From the NCBI GenBank assembly GCA_020726505.1, contig JAHLEZ010000039.1, forward strand, positions 248,001-312,000: 64,000 nt of DNA, written 5' to 3'. The notes under the pieces were generated by a model that was not told the origin of the DNA, ran no database searches, and saw only the letters and a list, made by a program, of their open reading frames with translations. This DNA comes from Leptodontidium sp. MPI-SDFR-AT-0119 (lineage: Eukaryota; Ascomycota; Leotiomycetes; Helotiales; Leptodontidiaceae). Positions 33,812 through 43,226 of the stretch are shown here, piece by piece (positions within the stretch are counted from its first letter, which is position 1; the number at the start of each line of letters is the position of its first letter). A program made the translations under genes and the position numbers.

Positions 33812-35122
33812 CTAAAGTGAGGGAAGAACACGACCAAAACACTCGCCAAACCCGATCCTAACCCCATTTGCTTCACAATAACCTACAATGCTCACTGTAT
33901 CTCCATCTTCTAACCACTTCCTGTTTCGGCCGTCCGGGCCTGCCCACTCTCGAGTCCCTCCCCAACTCCTTTCCATCAGACAAGCCCACGATAATTCCTG
34001 AGGACCCGAAACAGTACCAGTGCCAAAGATGTCGCCGGGACGAAAGTTGGCGCCACTGACGGTAAAGTGCGCTATCATCTGAGAAGGGCTCCAGTAAATA
34101 TGACTAAGATTTGTCTCCACTAAACAAATTGCTTTCGAAGAGGTCTCACTACCTATATGAGCTTCAAGCCCCACGTTATAAGATGAGCGAGATTTATTAC
34201 CAGCCAGATGCCTGGCAGGTGGCGGTTCCTGCGGCGGAAGATCGATCTTGAAAGGCTGTAAAGCGTCCATTGAGACTATCCAAGGAGACACGGTAGTTGC
34301 GAAGTTCTTGCAGGTTGTCACCCCCACCAGCTTGAACTTCATACAGGGCGAAATCACGGGCAGACCAGTCGTTCATCAGCATAGCGCTTGTCTGGTTAGA
34401 ATTTTTCGACCACAAACAAAACTGCACGGAGGCTCACCCGAAGAGATGTTCCTCCGATTCTTCAAGGGGGATCGACTTCCCAAGTTGATTACCCTTACCA
34501 ATAACCCATGCAAATTCAAGCTCGAAATCAAATTTCTGGCAAGGACCAAGTTCTGGTTCGTTGCCTGGTAGTTGATATTGGCCGATGGGACGGTGCACAT
34601 TCTGGTTCACACCAATACTGGAGGCTCGACCCATATAACCACCAGGTAGGCGATACCATGCTGCGGGCAATTTGGCAGTCCCACGATTGAGTGTTCCACC
34701 CTAGGCAATGTCAGAATATCCCTCTCATAGTGCGAGTGTCACCCAACATTTAAAGCATGCGTCTCAGAGCACCAGAAATCGGTATAATCTCCGATGCAAA
34801 TAGGCAGTTGCAAATCCACGTCGCTTGTGGGGTAGGCGTACTGTCTCCAAGCCGCATCCTCACCAGCCAGCAATGTTGTAAGGGTCTTCCTATAAGCCGA
34901 ATGAATTTCCCGGCCTAAAGCAGCGAAATCGTTCCAATATGTCGCTGTCTTCAAGATATCTTCAGCATTGATGCCCAGTTCGCTGAAATTTCCGTCGAGC
35001 GCCAACCCCGTCACATCGATTACGTCCTCCCCGAGCGCAGTTGCGAGACGCGACCCATGCTGGGCTTTTTGACGGAAGACCCCGTATGGGAGGTTGTGGA
35101 TGGGGAAGTCGTTTCCTTTCAT
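33812..35122 (-). pseudogene. fahA: Fumarylacetoacetase (FAH family), disrupted
   Basis: Runs on the minus strand from ATG 35122 (DFPIHNLPYGVF) to FGECFGRVLPSL and stop. Family landmarks in order are ICIGDYTDFWCSETHALN, YMGRASSIGV, KFDFELEFAWVIG, EEHLFG, MLMNDWSARDFA, KNFATTVSPWIVSMDAL, SGANFRPGDIFGTGTVSGP and FLEDGDTVSIVGYC-like text. Two introns are suggested (about 34743-34701 and 34447-34397). Neither joins cleanly in frame with consensus signals, and near 34330 one extra base shifts the frame between YEVQ and LVGVTTCKNF. The enzyme cleaves fumarylacetoacetate to fumarate and acetoacetate, the last step of tyrosine breakdown. It is divergent from homogentisate dioxygenase. The disruptions make it a probable pseudogene unless the shift is a sequencing error. 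Confidence 0.85.
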
Positions 35123-35818
35123 GCTGTCTAATCCGCTGAAATAATCGAGGGTTCGTAAGGAAAATCAAACACAAAGGCGCTTGGAGGAAGATTGCGGGTG
35201 ATTGCGGACTACTGGTTTATATTGAAAGTGGCTGGCATCTTATATAGACAGTCCCACAGCTAGTTTTTCATAGTTGGTGGGTGATCCCGGGGGCTTTTTA
35301 ACTTCACCGCGGAAACGCGGCGGAGGGGTAAAACAGAAAGGCGGGGGGAACCGGATGTCTGATCGTACCATGTGTGTACCCCTTTCCTTACGGTCCATGA
35401 GACTGTGCATTCTACTTCGTACATGTGTAAACAAGTCCGGATTTCTCGTCTGCGCTTCCTACACTGACTTAAACCCAAACGGGATAAATGTAGTGAAATC
35501 CTGACGTTCTAGTAGTCCGAACCCCCTGTTTCTGGTAGAACATTCGGTAGATGCGCGGACGCGAAATCCGTACTTGTTTCCCCCTGTACGAAGTAGTGTT
35601 CGGAGATAGGGCGGGGGGAACGCAATGGTATACAGCTCTTCCATGCGCTGTACTCCATATTAAGACTGTGCATTCTAGTATTCGGAGATAGGGCGGGGTG
35701 AACTCGATTGTATGAAGCTCTCCTTGCGCTGTACTCCACATTAGACAAGGAAGGATATATGCACTGCAAAAGGTATAAAGGCAGGTATTTTTTGTGATTT
35801 TATCACACTTGTTAGGAC
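35123..35818. promoter_or_regulatory. Divergent fahA/hmgA intergenic region with inverted repeat
   Basis: Bases 35413-35455 are, with a few mismatches, the reverse complement of 35553-35595 (43-base arms, about 97-base loop). A direct repeat follows: 35598-35662 and 35682-35745 share TTCGGAGATAGGGCGGGG and GCGCTGTACTCCA. The whole looks like a small palindromic transposon sitting between the two start codons, so both promoters must lie in or around it. Confidence 0.7.
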
Positions 35819-37473
35819 ATGAGTCCCAATGCTCAAAGCAGCACATCAAAAATGTCCCTCAAAGATTCTGAGCTTGAGTATTTGTCCGGATTTGGATCTT
35901 ATCATTCGACTGAGGCAATACCTAATACCCTTCCAATCGGACGGAACAGCCCACAAAAGCCTGCACATGGATTAATATGCGAAAAGCTATCTGGCTCTGC
36001 TTTCACAGCACCTAGAAAAGAGAACAAACAAACGTAGGCCTTGTCATCTGTCGGTCATTGTTTGGTTGGGATTGGCCTAATCTTTCGACAGATTTTTGTA
36101 CCGGATTCTTCCTGCGGTCGTACATGGCAAGTGGGCTGTTTATAATGGCTCAGGTCAAATCTCAAATCATGAGATCAACGGGAATACGGCGGCGACCAAC
36201 CAATCTCCAACGCAACCAGATATCTCCCAGATCCCCGATCAGCTGCGATGGTCGCCTTTCGAAGCAGAAGAAGGGAAGAACTTCGTGACTGGAATGAGGC
36301 TGATATGCTCTGGGGGCTCTCCCGAACTGAAGAATGGGCTAGCAGTGTCCATTTATACTGCCACAGAGCCCATGCCGAAGCGGCAAGGCTTCTATTCTGC
36401 CGATGGTGACATGTTGATTGTGCCGCAACAAGGCACATTGAACGTTCAAACTGAGCTCGGAAAGCTAGTCGTAGAGCCGACAGAGATCGTTGTGATCCCA
36501 CGGGGCATCAGATTCCGCATTGACGCTGAAGTCTCCGCCGATACTCCCTTGAGAGGGTACATTATGGAAATATTCGGTCCAAATCAGTTTGAACTCCCGG
36601 ATTTGGGGGTAATTGGATCCTCTGGTTGCGCCAATCCCAGGGATTTCAAAATTCCCGTTGCTGCTTACACTGAAGACTATGACACTGAATGGGAAATAAT
36701 TTCGAAATATGCACAGAAATTGTTCTTCATACGTCAGAACCATACTCCATTCGACGTGGTTGGCTGGCATGGCACTCACTACCCCTACAAATATGATTTG
36801 AAGATGTTCAACGCCATTAATTCTGTCTCTTTCGACCACCTGGTAAGTTTCTACAGAAGGATTATTGTTTTTACGTCGTTAATAGAATAGGACCCGAGTA
36901 TATTCACCGTCCTTACTTGCCAATCTCCTATTCATGGGACCGCGATTGCAGACTTTGTCGCTATACCTCCAAGCATGTGGGTCGTGGCAGAGGATACGTA
37001 TAGGTATTTGCCCCTCTTGCCAGAATTATTATCGCAATGCCCTTACTGTCTAAATAGACCGCCGTGGTTCCACCGCAACTGCATGTCCGAGTTCATGGGA
37101 TTGATCAAAGGCAGACATGGCGCTAAAAGTGGAGATGGATTCGCTCCAGGAGGCGCCAGTCTGCACAGTGTAATGAGTGGACACGGTCCTGATGCTGTTG
37201 TTCACAAAATGGCCACCGAAGCGCCGTTGGCTCCATTCAAGACCGGAGATAACATGAGTATCTCTCCCCCTCAGTTGAGTCGAGGAACACTAGGACTGAC
37301 TGTGTGACATAGGCTTTATGTTTGAGTCATCCCTCTTTTTAGGTGTTTCTACCTGGGCGCTGAATGTCTGCGGCAAAACCCAGGATGATTACAATTCGCA
37401 TTGGGAAGCTATAGTTCCAACTTTCAAACCTCCCGAATTATTTAGTGGGGAAAGTGATGCAGCAACACAATAA
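35819..37473 (+). CDS. hmgA: Homogentisate 1,2-dioxygenase
   Basis: Five exons, 35819-36033, 36092-36842, 36891-37003, 37058-37257 and 37313-37473, join in frame to 479 residues; all introns have GT and AG borders. The enzyme opens the ring of homogentisate to maleylacetoacetate using iron(II) and oxygen. The start [20 protein letters not shown]-like [37 protein letters not shown] and YTEDYDTEW are family blocks. Iron-ligand motifs are present: [11 protein letters not shown] (His and Glu) and GGASLHS (His). The end [11 protein letters not shown] part and STWAL are intact after the last splice. It is slightly longer than typical members (about 445-450 residues). The start could also be the Met at codon 12 ([15 protein letters not shown]). 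The gene looks functional, unlike its divergent partner fahA. Confidence 0.93.
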
Positions 37474-38032
37474 GCAACTAGAACAGATTTTGAAATGTTG
37501 ATTACCTTGAAGGCTCTGTTATTCAAAGCTGTTAGTTTATTAAAGCGTAGCTGCTCTAAATTCTAGACCCTTATGCACCAGATTCTACGTGCAGCGTTTA
37601 AGAAGAGCGTTTAGGATGGAACCCAACCATTTAGTAGTTTTAGGCACCATACATAATAAGCTATATTCGACTTACCATTAAAGACTTTTGCAACATAGCC
37701 GGCTGAGAAGTGTGAGGCAGGGTAGCCCAGTGACCGCGGGCAGATAGGAAACGCAGGAAAGTGTGTGCGTACTCTTGTACAATATGTAACTCTGCCCTTC
37801 CTAACTTCCTCCTCTTTTCTCTTAATTTAGTCTCTATTTCTTCCAGTTCCCTACAAGGGATTATTTTTTACTTAGTGGCTAACTCTTAATACGAGGAATA
37901 GATGACGATACTGTACGTTTGGAGCCGATATTCGAACTTGCGTGGCTTAAGCAGTCAACTTAACACTAAAGACCGTCGAATCGAAAGTTCTGTACTGTTT
38001 CACCTTTTCCCAAATGCTATTACCGGAGCCTA
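37474..38032. other. Intergenic with a tRNA-like fragment
   Basis: On the minus strand around 37990-37930 a stretch resembles a tRNA 3' half (AAGTTCGAATATCGGCTCC), but no acceptor stem closes. No other feature is seen. Confidence 0.35.
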
Positions 38033-38335
38033 GTGGAACATCTCAGAGATAAGGTACAGCCAGGACCGACTTTATCAGTAGTGACAGGAGAGACCTCGAA
38101 TGGTTGCCTGTGCAAGGATGGGCCATTAGCAGACCCCGTCAGGAATACGCGATTTTCGTCCGAAGACGACGAGCTTCTACGGCAACTGAAAGGAGAGAGT
38201 CTATCATGGGATGAGATTTCAGGCTACTTCGGGACAGGAGTTGACGATGCCATAGAAGGAAAGGGGCAAGGATTCAACGTTCTTTTGCAGTATGTCAGTC
38301 TCTGTTTCCGTCGTGATCCTGCCGACATTGTATAG
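38033..38335 (+). pseudogene. Fragment with a Myb/SANT-like motif
   Basis: The frame contains RFSSEDDELLRQLKGE followed by LSWDEISGYF, the pattern of the short fungal Myb/SANT-like module (FSxEDDxLLxxLKE...LSWxEI...F). The usual FPGRSxGSLQVRY continuation is absent, so the module is cut or frame-shifted. It is probably a gene remnant next to a dispersed repeat. Confidence 0.35.
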
Positions 38336-38427
38336 GGGGCCGCCAGGGGCAAGACATTAACGGCTGAGTTCCTTGCCAAAAATCTCTAAAGTGCAGTCCC
38401 CTGGTTTCCCCTAGTGAGCTCGGTCAA

Positions 38428-38745
38428 ACAGAAGCTCTTGTCGGAGAAGCGTCGGAGAGCATTGTGGTCGCCTAAAACACGGCATGGCGGAGGAAGGGGC
38501 GGAGCACTGAAATGAGTAATATCGGAGCTTTTATTTACGTCGGGGAAGTGTCGGGAAATCAAAGTTTCAGGTACAATATACATGTCGGAAGCCACTACAG
38601 TAGTGCTGACTATGTGCAAATATGCGGAGCAATTTACTTCACCGAAGTCCTAATCCAGCGTGAGACTACGATTTCGTTTTGGTAGTGAGAACCAATTTTA
38701 TAGGCTCAGCCAGTCTTATCCTTGTCAAGGGAGAGCTTGAGCAAG
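38428..38745 (+). repeat. Dispersed repeat, copy 1
   Basis: Shares ordered blocks with 52553-53075: AGCTCTTGTCGGAGAA, CGGAG...GGGGCGG, CGGAGCTTTTATTT followed by CGTCGG, GCGGAGCAATTTA and TGAGACT, then GCTCAG.CAG. The second copy has about 200 more bases in the middle. It is a non-autonomous or decayed transposon family. Confidence 0.65.
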
Positions 38746-39323
38746 GTCCAAGATCCATGAATTAGATTGATCACAAAGAAGGAAGAAGAGCTGGAGAGCT
38801 CGTGAGGCTAGGTACAGGAGGAGCTTGGGCCATGATTGGTTGGCCATCAACAAAGGAGATTCCCTGACAATCCTCATCTCTTTTTCATCGTGCTCTTATA
38901 CAAGTGGAATTATATATTCCGTTTTTAGGATTGCCAGTCAAAGCTCGGACATTTCCTGCACTAGACTCAGGCCGTGTTGAACTTATTAGGTGGTTCGTAG
39001 CATGCAAACTATAGAGATAAAATGCAAAGGCAACGACCTTAATAGCAGAATTTTCTTAGGGACATGATGAGCGGCGGGACAAGGGCACACTGTACAGCGA
39101 ATGAGCAGACCGATTGTGCATATATTTTAGGATCATATTTATGCGGCATCTTAAATCAAAAATCATAAGCCTCCAAATCCCCAGAGTCTCAATGCCGTCT
39201 ACGCTATCCTCAGTCCAAAATTATACTACTCTGGCAAGAGCCGTAAAGCTTCTTGAACGTTGGCATCATCGAAATTTATCCTTGGAAGTGAGAACCCCTT
39301 TTAGAAAGCTGTTAGTTGGATTA
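38746..39323. other. Intergenic
   Basis: Downstream of the flavin-reductase-like gene (which reads leftward). No motif-bearing frame is seen. Confidence 0.4.
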
Positions 39324-40139
39324 CTACGGACGAATTCGTGGATTTGCACCACGTACCTCTGTTGTTATCCCATAGGTTGTCCCCGCCAATCGGGATACCG
39401 GCCTCAATTTACCAAAGTCGATAGATTTCTTGTCATTTGTCATAATGCTTTCTTTGATGTGAATTTGCGTGCCTTCAAGGATAATGAGCGTAGCAGTCAC
39501 GACTCCGTAAATTGAACTGGTGACGTCATGGTGTGACACATATTTGCATTCGAAAGATGCTGCTGACTCTGAAACGCAAGGAGGCCGGACTCCTCTTGAT
39601 GGCGTCTCGTGTAAGCCACTGGAGGGCCATTCGCTATATCCAGGTGGAGCGGTTATGCTGCACCAATTCGCTGCCTCAACAAACCAATCCGAGATGATGT
39701 TGATGGTGCACTCCTTTGTATCTAAAATATTCTGACAAGAATCCTTGGATGTTCCACGTCCAGATGCAAAGCCGACGACGAAAGTAGGAGGCGCTGACCC
39801 AAACATATTAAAAAAGGAAAACTGTTTTCAGGTTATCTAACCATCACACTAGAGCGAAGTTTAAGTTCGTCGAGCACTTACTGGGGCCAAGTTCTTCGTT
39901 CCATCAGCTGATATTGTAGATACAAAGGCGATCGGCCGTGGCGCCACCAGTCCAATGAGTAGTTGATACAGAATTCTGGGATCGCTTGACTTCGGATCTG
40001 AAGGGTCAATGGAAATGGTGCTCGAAGTCTTGTAGGGGTCACAGGTGGGATCTCCTGGCAGCCACTGTTCATTGGGTTGCTGTTCAAAGTCAGCAAAAGT
40101 CAGCTTTTAACATTCTGTCTATATACATACTTTCGTCAT
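39324..40139 (-). CDS. Flavin reductase-like, FMN-binding split-barrel protein
   Basis: Three exons on the minus strand, 40139-40131 (a three-codon start M-T-K), 40079-39882 and 39821-39324, give 234 residues. Donors are GTATGT and GTAAGT; acceptors are AACAG and AACAG. Family features are QLLIGLVAPRPIAFVSTISADG, NLAPFSFFN, PPTFVVGFASGRGTSKD and CTINIISDWFVEAANW. These are the FMN-binding split barrel of NADH:flavin oxidoreductase-related proteins. The tail has a later KLRPVSRLAGTTYG block. Such proteins bind flavin and may supply reduced flavin to a monooxygenase; activity is not provable here. Its place beside homogentisate dioxygenase suggests a role in aromatic catabolism. The tiny first exon is supported by the splice signals and by the conserved start QPNEQWLPGDPTCDPYKTSS. 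Confidence 0.87.
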
Positions 40140-40701
40140 TGAAAATGATGATTGTTCCATTACAAGAACTCATATGTTTTAAATTGCTTGTAAAAGGAAA
40201 CGTGAGTATCGAGGGCATAAAACCAAAATGTAGATGAATGGATGTGGACAGTGAATCTACTTATTTAAGGGAGAATAGAATTGGGGCATATCACAATTCA
40301 ATCCGGAACGGTCAAAATTATGATGCAACAGAAAGTTCTGCGGGGAATATTGACTTTATTTGATCGACTCGCCGTAACTGGATTAACAAGGATGAGATAC
40401 GTGGGAAACTTTCCGTTGCGGCGTAACTGTAGGTATGATTATGGTCCAAGCTCTCCGGGTGGGTCATTACTGTAGATAAACCCGCGTCGGAGACGCATCG
40501 GAGCGGCGCCACTAAGTGCAACAGAGGTTCGCGGGGAGCGAGCGGAGATGACCTTAAGTTACGGTATGTAAGCTGAATCTAGCACTTATATATAGTATTC
40601 TTAGTGGGCCGTTCACTTACGTGCCTCATCGCGGTAGTTTCTAGCGACCATCGCCCACTAAAACCCACCCAAAACACCTACCTGAAATGGCTGCTTCTAC
40701 C

Positions 40702-40745
<44 letters not shown>

Positions 40746-41117
40746 ATTAGATACAGATAGCGAATCAGTTCATTTGAGTGATGTCGGAGACCGTAGCAGA
40801 TCTGGTCGTCGGAGAAGGCGCGGATTGATCCGCGCTACCGAAGGCCTTGATTTATAAACAATCAGAATATGGTTTCTACGGAAATACCAGGGCTAAAGCT
40901 TTGTACGCCGCCATCTATGATACCCCTGGGACATACTCGCTGAGCTGCTTACTTCGGGGTACATGATTGGAGTTTACAAACTGGGTAGCTAGCGAAGCGT
41001 GAATAGCCGATAGCTTAGTAGCAGGAAGGACTAATAAAGCTTCTTATGACGTTCCACACCAGAAAACCCATCTGTTTCCTCTGGCTATCTCCATTTTATT
41101 CAAAACGTACTTTTGAA
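40140..41117. other. Intergenic with a 40-base poly-C tract
   Basis: Upstream regions of the flavin-reductase-like gene (minus) and the YWTD protein (plus). It contains C40 at 40703-40742 and GC-rich, CGGAG-containing patches (40480-40540, 40790-40830) similar in style to the dispersed repeats. No gene is seen. Confidence 0.5.
40703..40742. repeat. Poly-C homopolymer, 40 bases
   Basis: Forty consecutive C residues between CTTCTACCA and AATATTAG. Runs of this length are exceptional in fungal nuclear DNA and hard to sequence; the true length is uncertain. Confidence 0.9.
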
Positions 41118-42047
41118 ATGGATTCGAAATCCCAAGGACGCGTCTACTTTCTCGACCTTGGCCTTGTCACCTATCCAAACGTCAACGGCCGTATTTTAAG
41201 CTGTTTAGCCGATGGATCCGACCTGCGTGAGCTTCTCACTGGTATGAAGAGCTTTCCTGACGGCCTTGCCATTGATGCCACGAATAACCACCTATATTGG
41301 ACAAATATGGGGTCCTCTGTATTCGCTGACGATGGCACAATCCAGCGATGTGATATCGAGACCGGGAAGAACGTCGTGACCATTGTCCCAACTGGATTTA
41401 CGCACACGCCTAAGCAGGTTACCATTGCACGCCCTTCTGGCGAACAGGAAAAACTTTTTTGGTGCGATCGAGAAGGCATGAAGGTCATGAGATGCAATTT
41501 AGACGGAAGCTGCATCGAAACACTCGTGAGCACTGGCGACCCAAACATTCACAAAGGAGATGCGACGCGATGGTGTGTAGGAATTGCTGTAGACACTAAG
41601 CGAAAGCATGTGTACTGGACACAGAAAGGCGGATCTAAAGGGCACCAAGGAAGAATTTTCAGAGCGGGTCTTAATCTCCCTTCAGGGGCGATGCCTGACA
41701 ATAGAACTGATATCGAACTTATGTTCGGTAATTTACCTGAACCTGTCGACCTTGAGTTTGACGAGACGACGGAGACCTTGTATTGGACAGATAGAGGCGA
41801 TCCCCCGTTTGGGAACTCGGTGAATTCTGCGGGAATGGAGGGTGGGAAAGCGGGGATTAAGCGGCGCTTATTGGTACGGAAATTGCATGAAGGTGTTGGG
41901 ATTGCGTTAGAAATTAAGCATGGCAGGATGTTCTTCACAGATATCGGCGGTGGAGTATATGCGGCGAAGTTGGATGGGTCAGGTAAAAAGATACTCTGCA
42001 AGGATATTGGAGATTGTACCGGCATCGCGTTCTACTCTGCGTTATGA
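41118..42047 (+). CDS. YWTD (LDL-receptor class B) beta-propeller protein
   Basis: Intronless, 309 residues from ATG 41118; an upstream in-frame ATG at 41046 would add 24 residues that look unlike family starts. Repeats of the YWTD type recur: HLYWTNMGS, LFWCDREG, VYWTQKGG and LYWTDRGD, then MFFTDIGG, each followed by a strand carrying an LDGS-like turn (NLDGSCIE, LDGSGKK). This predicts a six-bladed propeller, cytosolic because no signal peptide is seen. Fungal members are mostly uncharacterised; some related propellers are lactonases or gluconolactonase-like, but catalytic residues cannot be assigned. It lies within the aromatic-catabolism neighbourhood between the flavin-reductase-like gene and the regulator. 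Confidence 0.82.
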   Translation: MDSKSQGRVYFLDLGLVTYPNVNGRILSCLADGSDLRELLTGMKSFPDGLAIDATNNHLYWTNMGSSVFADDGTIQRCDIETGKNVVTIVPTGFTHTPKQVTIARPSGEQEKLFWCDREGMKVMRCNLDGSCIETLVSTGDPNIHKGDATRWCVGIAVDTKRKHVYWTQKGGSKGHQGRIFRAGLNLPSGAMPDNRTDIELMFGNLPEPVDLEFDETTETLYWTDRGDPPFGNSVNSAGMEGGKAGIKRRLLVRKLHEGVGIALEIKHGRMFFTDIGGGVYAAKLDGSGKKILCKDIGDCTGIAFYSAL

Positions 42048-42258
42048 GATCAATCTTAGACCCGAAGCTTTAATTACGATGTACTAGCTTCCTGCGGTAG
42101 TTCATACTTGGAGTAATATCCTAGTAAGGTAGCTATAGATGAAGACGGCGGATGGCTGGCCTAAAAGATCGACCTCTGCAAAGACAAGATTAGAATTGAA
42201 GAGCACTTCAATAACGGATAACAGACGATGAAGCAGGCTATTGTCGAGTCCTGAGTTA

Positions 42259-42400
42259 CTAGATGTCAACCGGAATTATGTGCTTACCCTTTGAACGCTT
42301 GTTAATCTCCTCCTGGAGCCACTTGAACGTGTTCTCTCTCCCTCCCTCGTAGAGGAGCGGCATCTTGATGTTGAATATACCCAGAATCCTTCCCTCGCGA
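42259..42400 (-). pseudogene. HET-domain gene fragment
   Basis: The minus-strand frame ends with ILGIFNIKMPLLYEGG, then KWLQEEINKRSKG. This is the segment after the HET domain in fungal incompatibility proteins (LLGIFxxxMPxLYGEG..AFxRLQEEI). Upstream, the frame is not HET-like, so only this tail survives. Confidence 0.6.
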
Positions 42401-42663
42401 ACAGCTGACAGAACGCTCTCCCGGGGCCTTGGTATAGTATACAGTCGCGTGGATGCGAACCAGGTGAATACCACGGCATCTATCCCTCTAATGCAACTAA
42501 CTATGAGGAATGAATCTGGCACACCGACTTCGAATGACGCGGATATCTGGGGTACGGTGTTTGAGTTGATTGCGGGAAACGAATTCTCCGACGCCTCCAA
42601 CTGCCTTCGATAATGCCGTTTTCGATACGCCTTTACGATCCAAGATATGCCGCAACGCCAATG

Positions 42664-43062
42664 TTTCTGTTCGGCAGATAGAGACATGTTGATTGCTACG
42701 CAGTTAGGTATTATGATCCGTCAACCCGGGCTTGGGAAACTTAAGTGTTGCTCCCAGCGGGGTGGCAATAGTTCCTAGGGGGGGTCCGAATTCGGGTCAC
42801 AAGTGAAGATAGAAGTCCCTTTCGCCGCTACATTATGGAAGTCATTGGGCCAAATGTTTTGGAATTGCCTGAGTTAGGGATTATCGGGTTCTACGGCTAC
42901 GCAAATGCTCGTGACTTTCAGCTACCAGTTGCCGCATATGAGGAGGATTACGGAACACAGTGGGAGGTGGTCGCCAAGTACACTGGGAAATATTCCGTGT
43001 CTACCAGAACCGCACTCCCTTCGATAAGTTCAGCAACTATCTAGGAACTTGCAGAGTGTTAA
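42664..43062 (+). pseudogene. Second homogentisate dioxygenase fragment
   Basis: Matches the middle of the intact dioxygenase at 35.8-37.5 kb: FCSADRDMLIATQ, a region with stops, then RRYIMEVIGPNVLELPELGI, YANARDFQLPVAAYEEDYGT and WEVVAKY. After a shift, YQNRTPFDKFSN follows. The two copies are clearly diverged (ELPELGIIG against ELPDLGVIG), so this is an old paralog or transfer. It has no N or C terminus and no iron-ligand region. Confidence 0.8.
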
Positions 43063-43226
43063 CTTAGAGTTCCATAAAACCAGCCTGGATTATTCTGTAA
43101 GTATTGGATTACTGTGTCACATTGCGCCATTGATTACTTACTTCCGGACCATCCAGCGAATTCCAGTAATCGTTTCCGAAAGTCCAATCAGGGTAGTTGG
43201 GCAGTTCTGTAACTCAAGTTAATTTA

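Noticed and set aside
37920..38000. tRNA-like sequence on the minus strand
   Set aside because: A T-loop-like TTCGAAT and a CGGCTCC end are present, but no matching 5' acceptor strand or anticodon stem could be paired.
41549..42025. Minus-strand frame of 158 codons opposite the YWTD gene
   Set aside because: No motif; the plus strand has clear YWTD repeats over the same bases.
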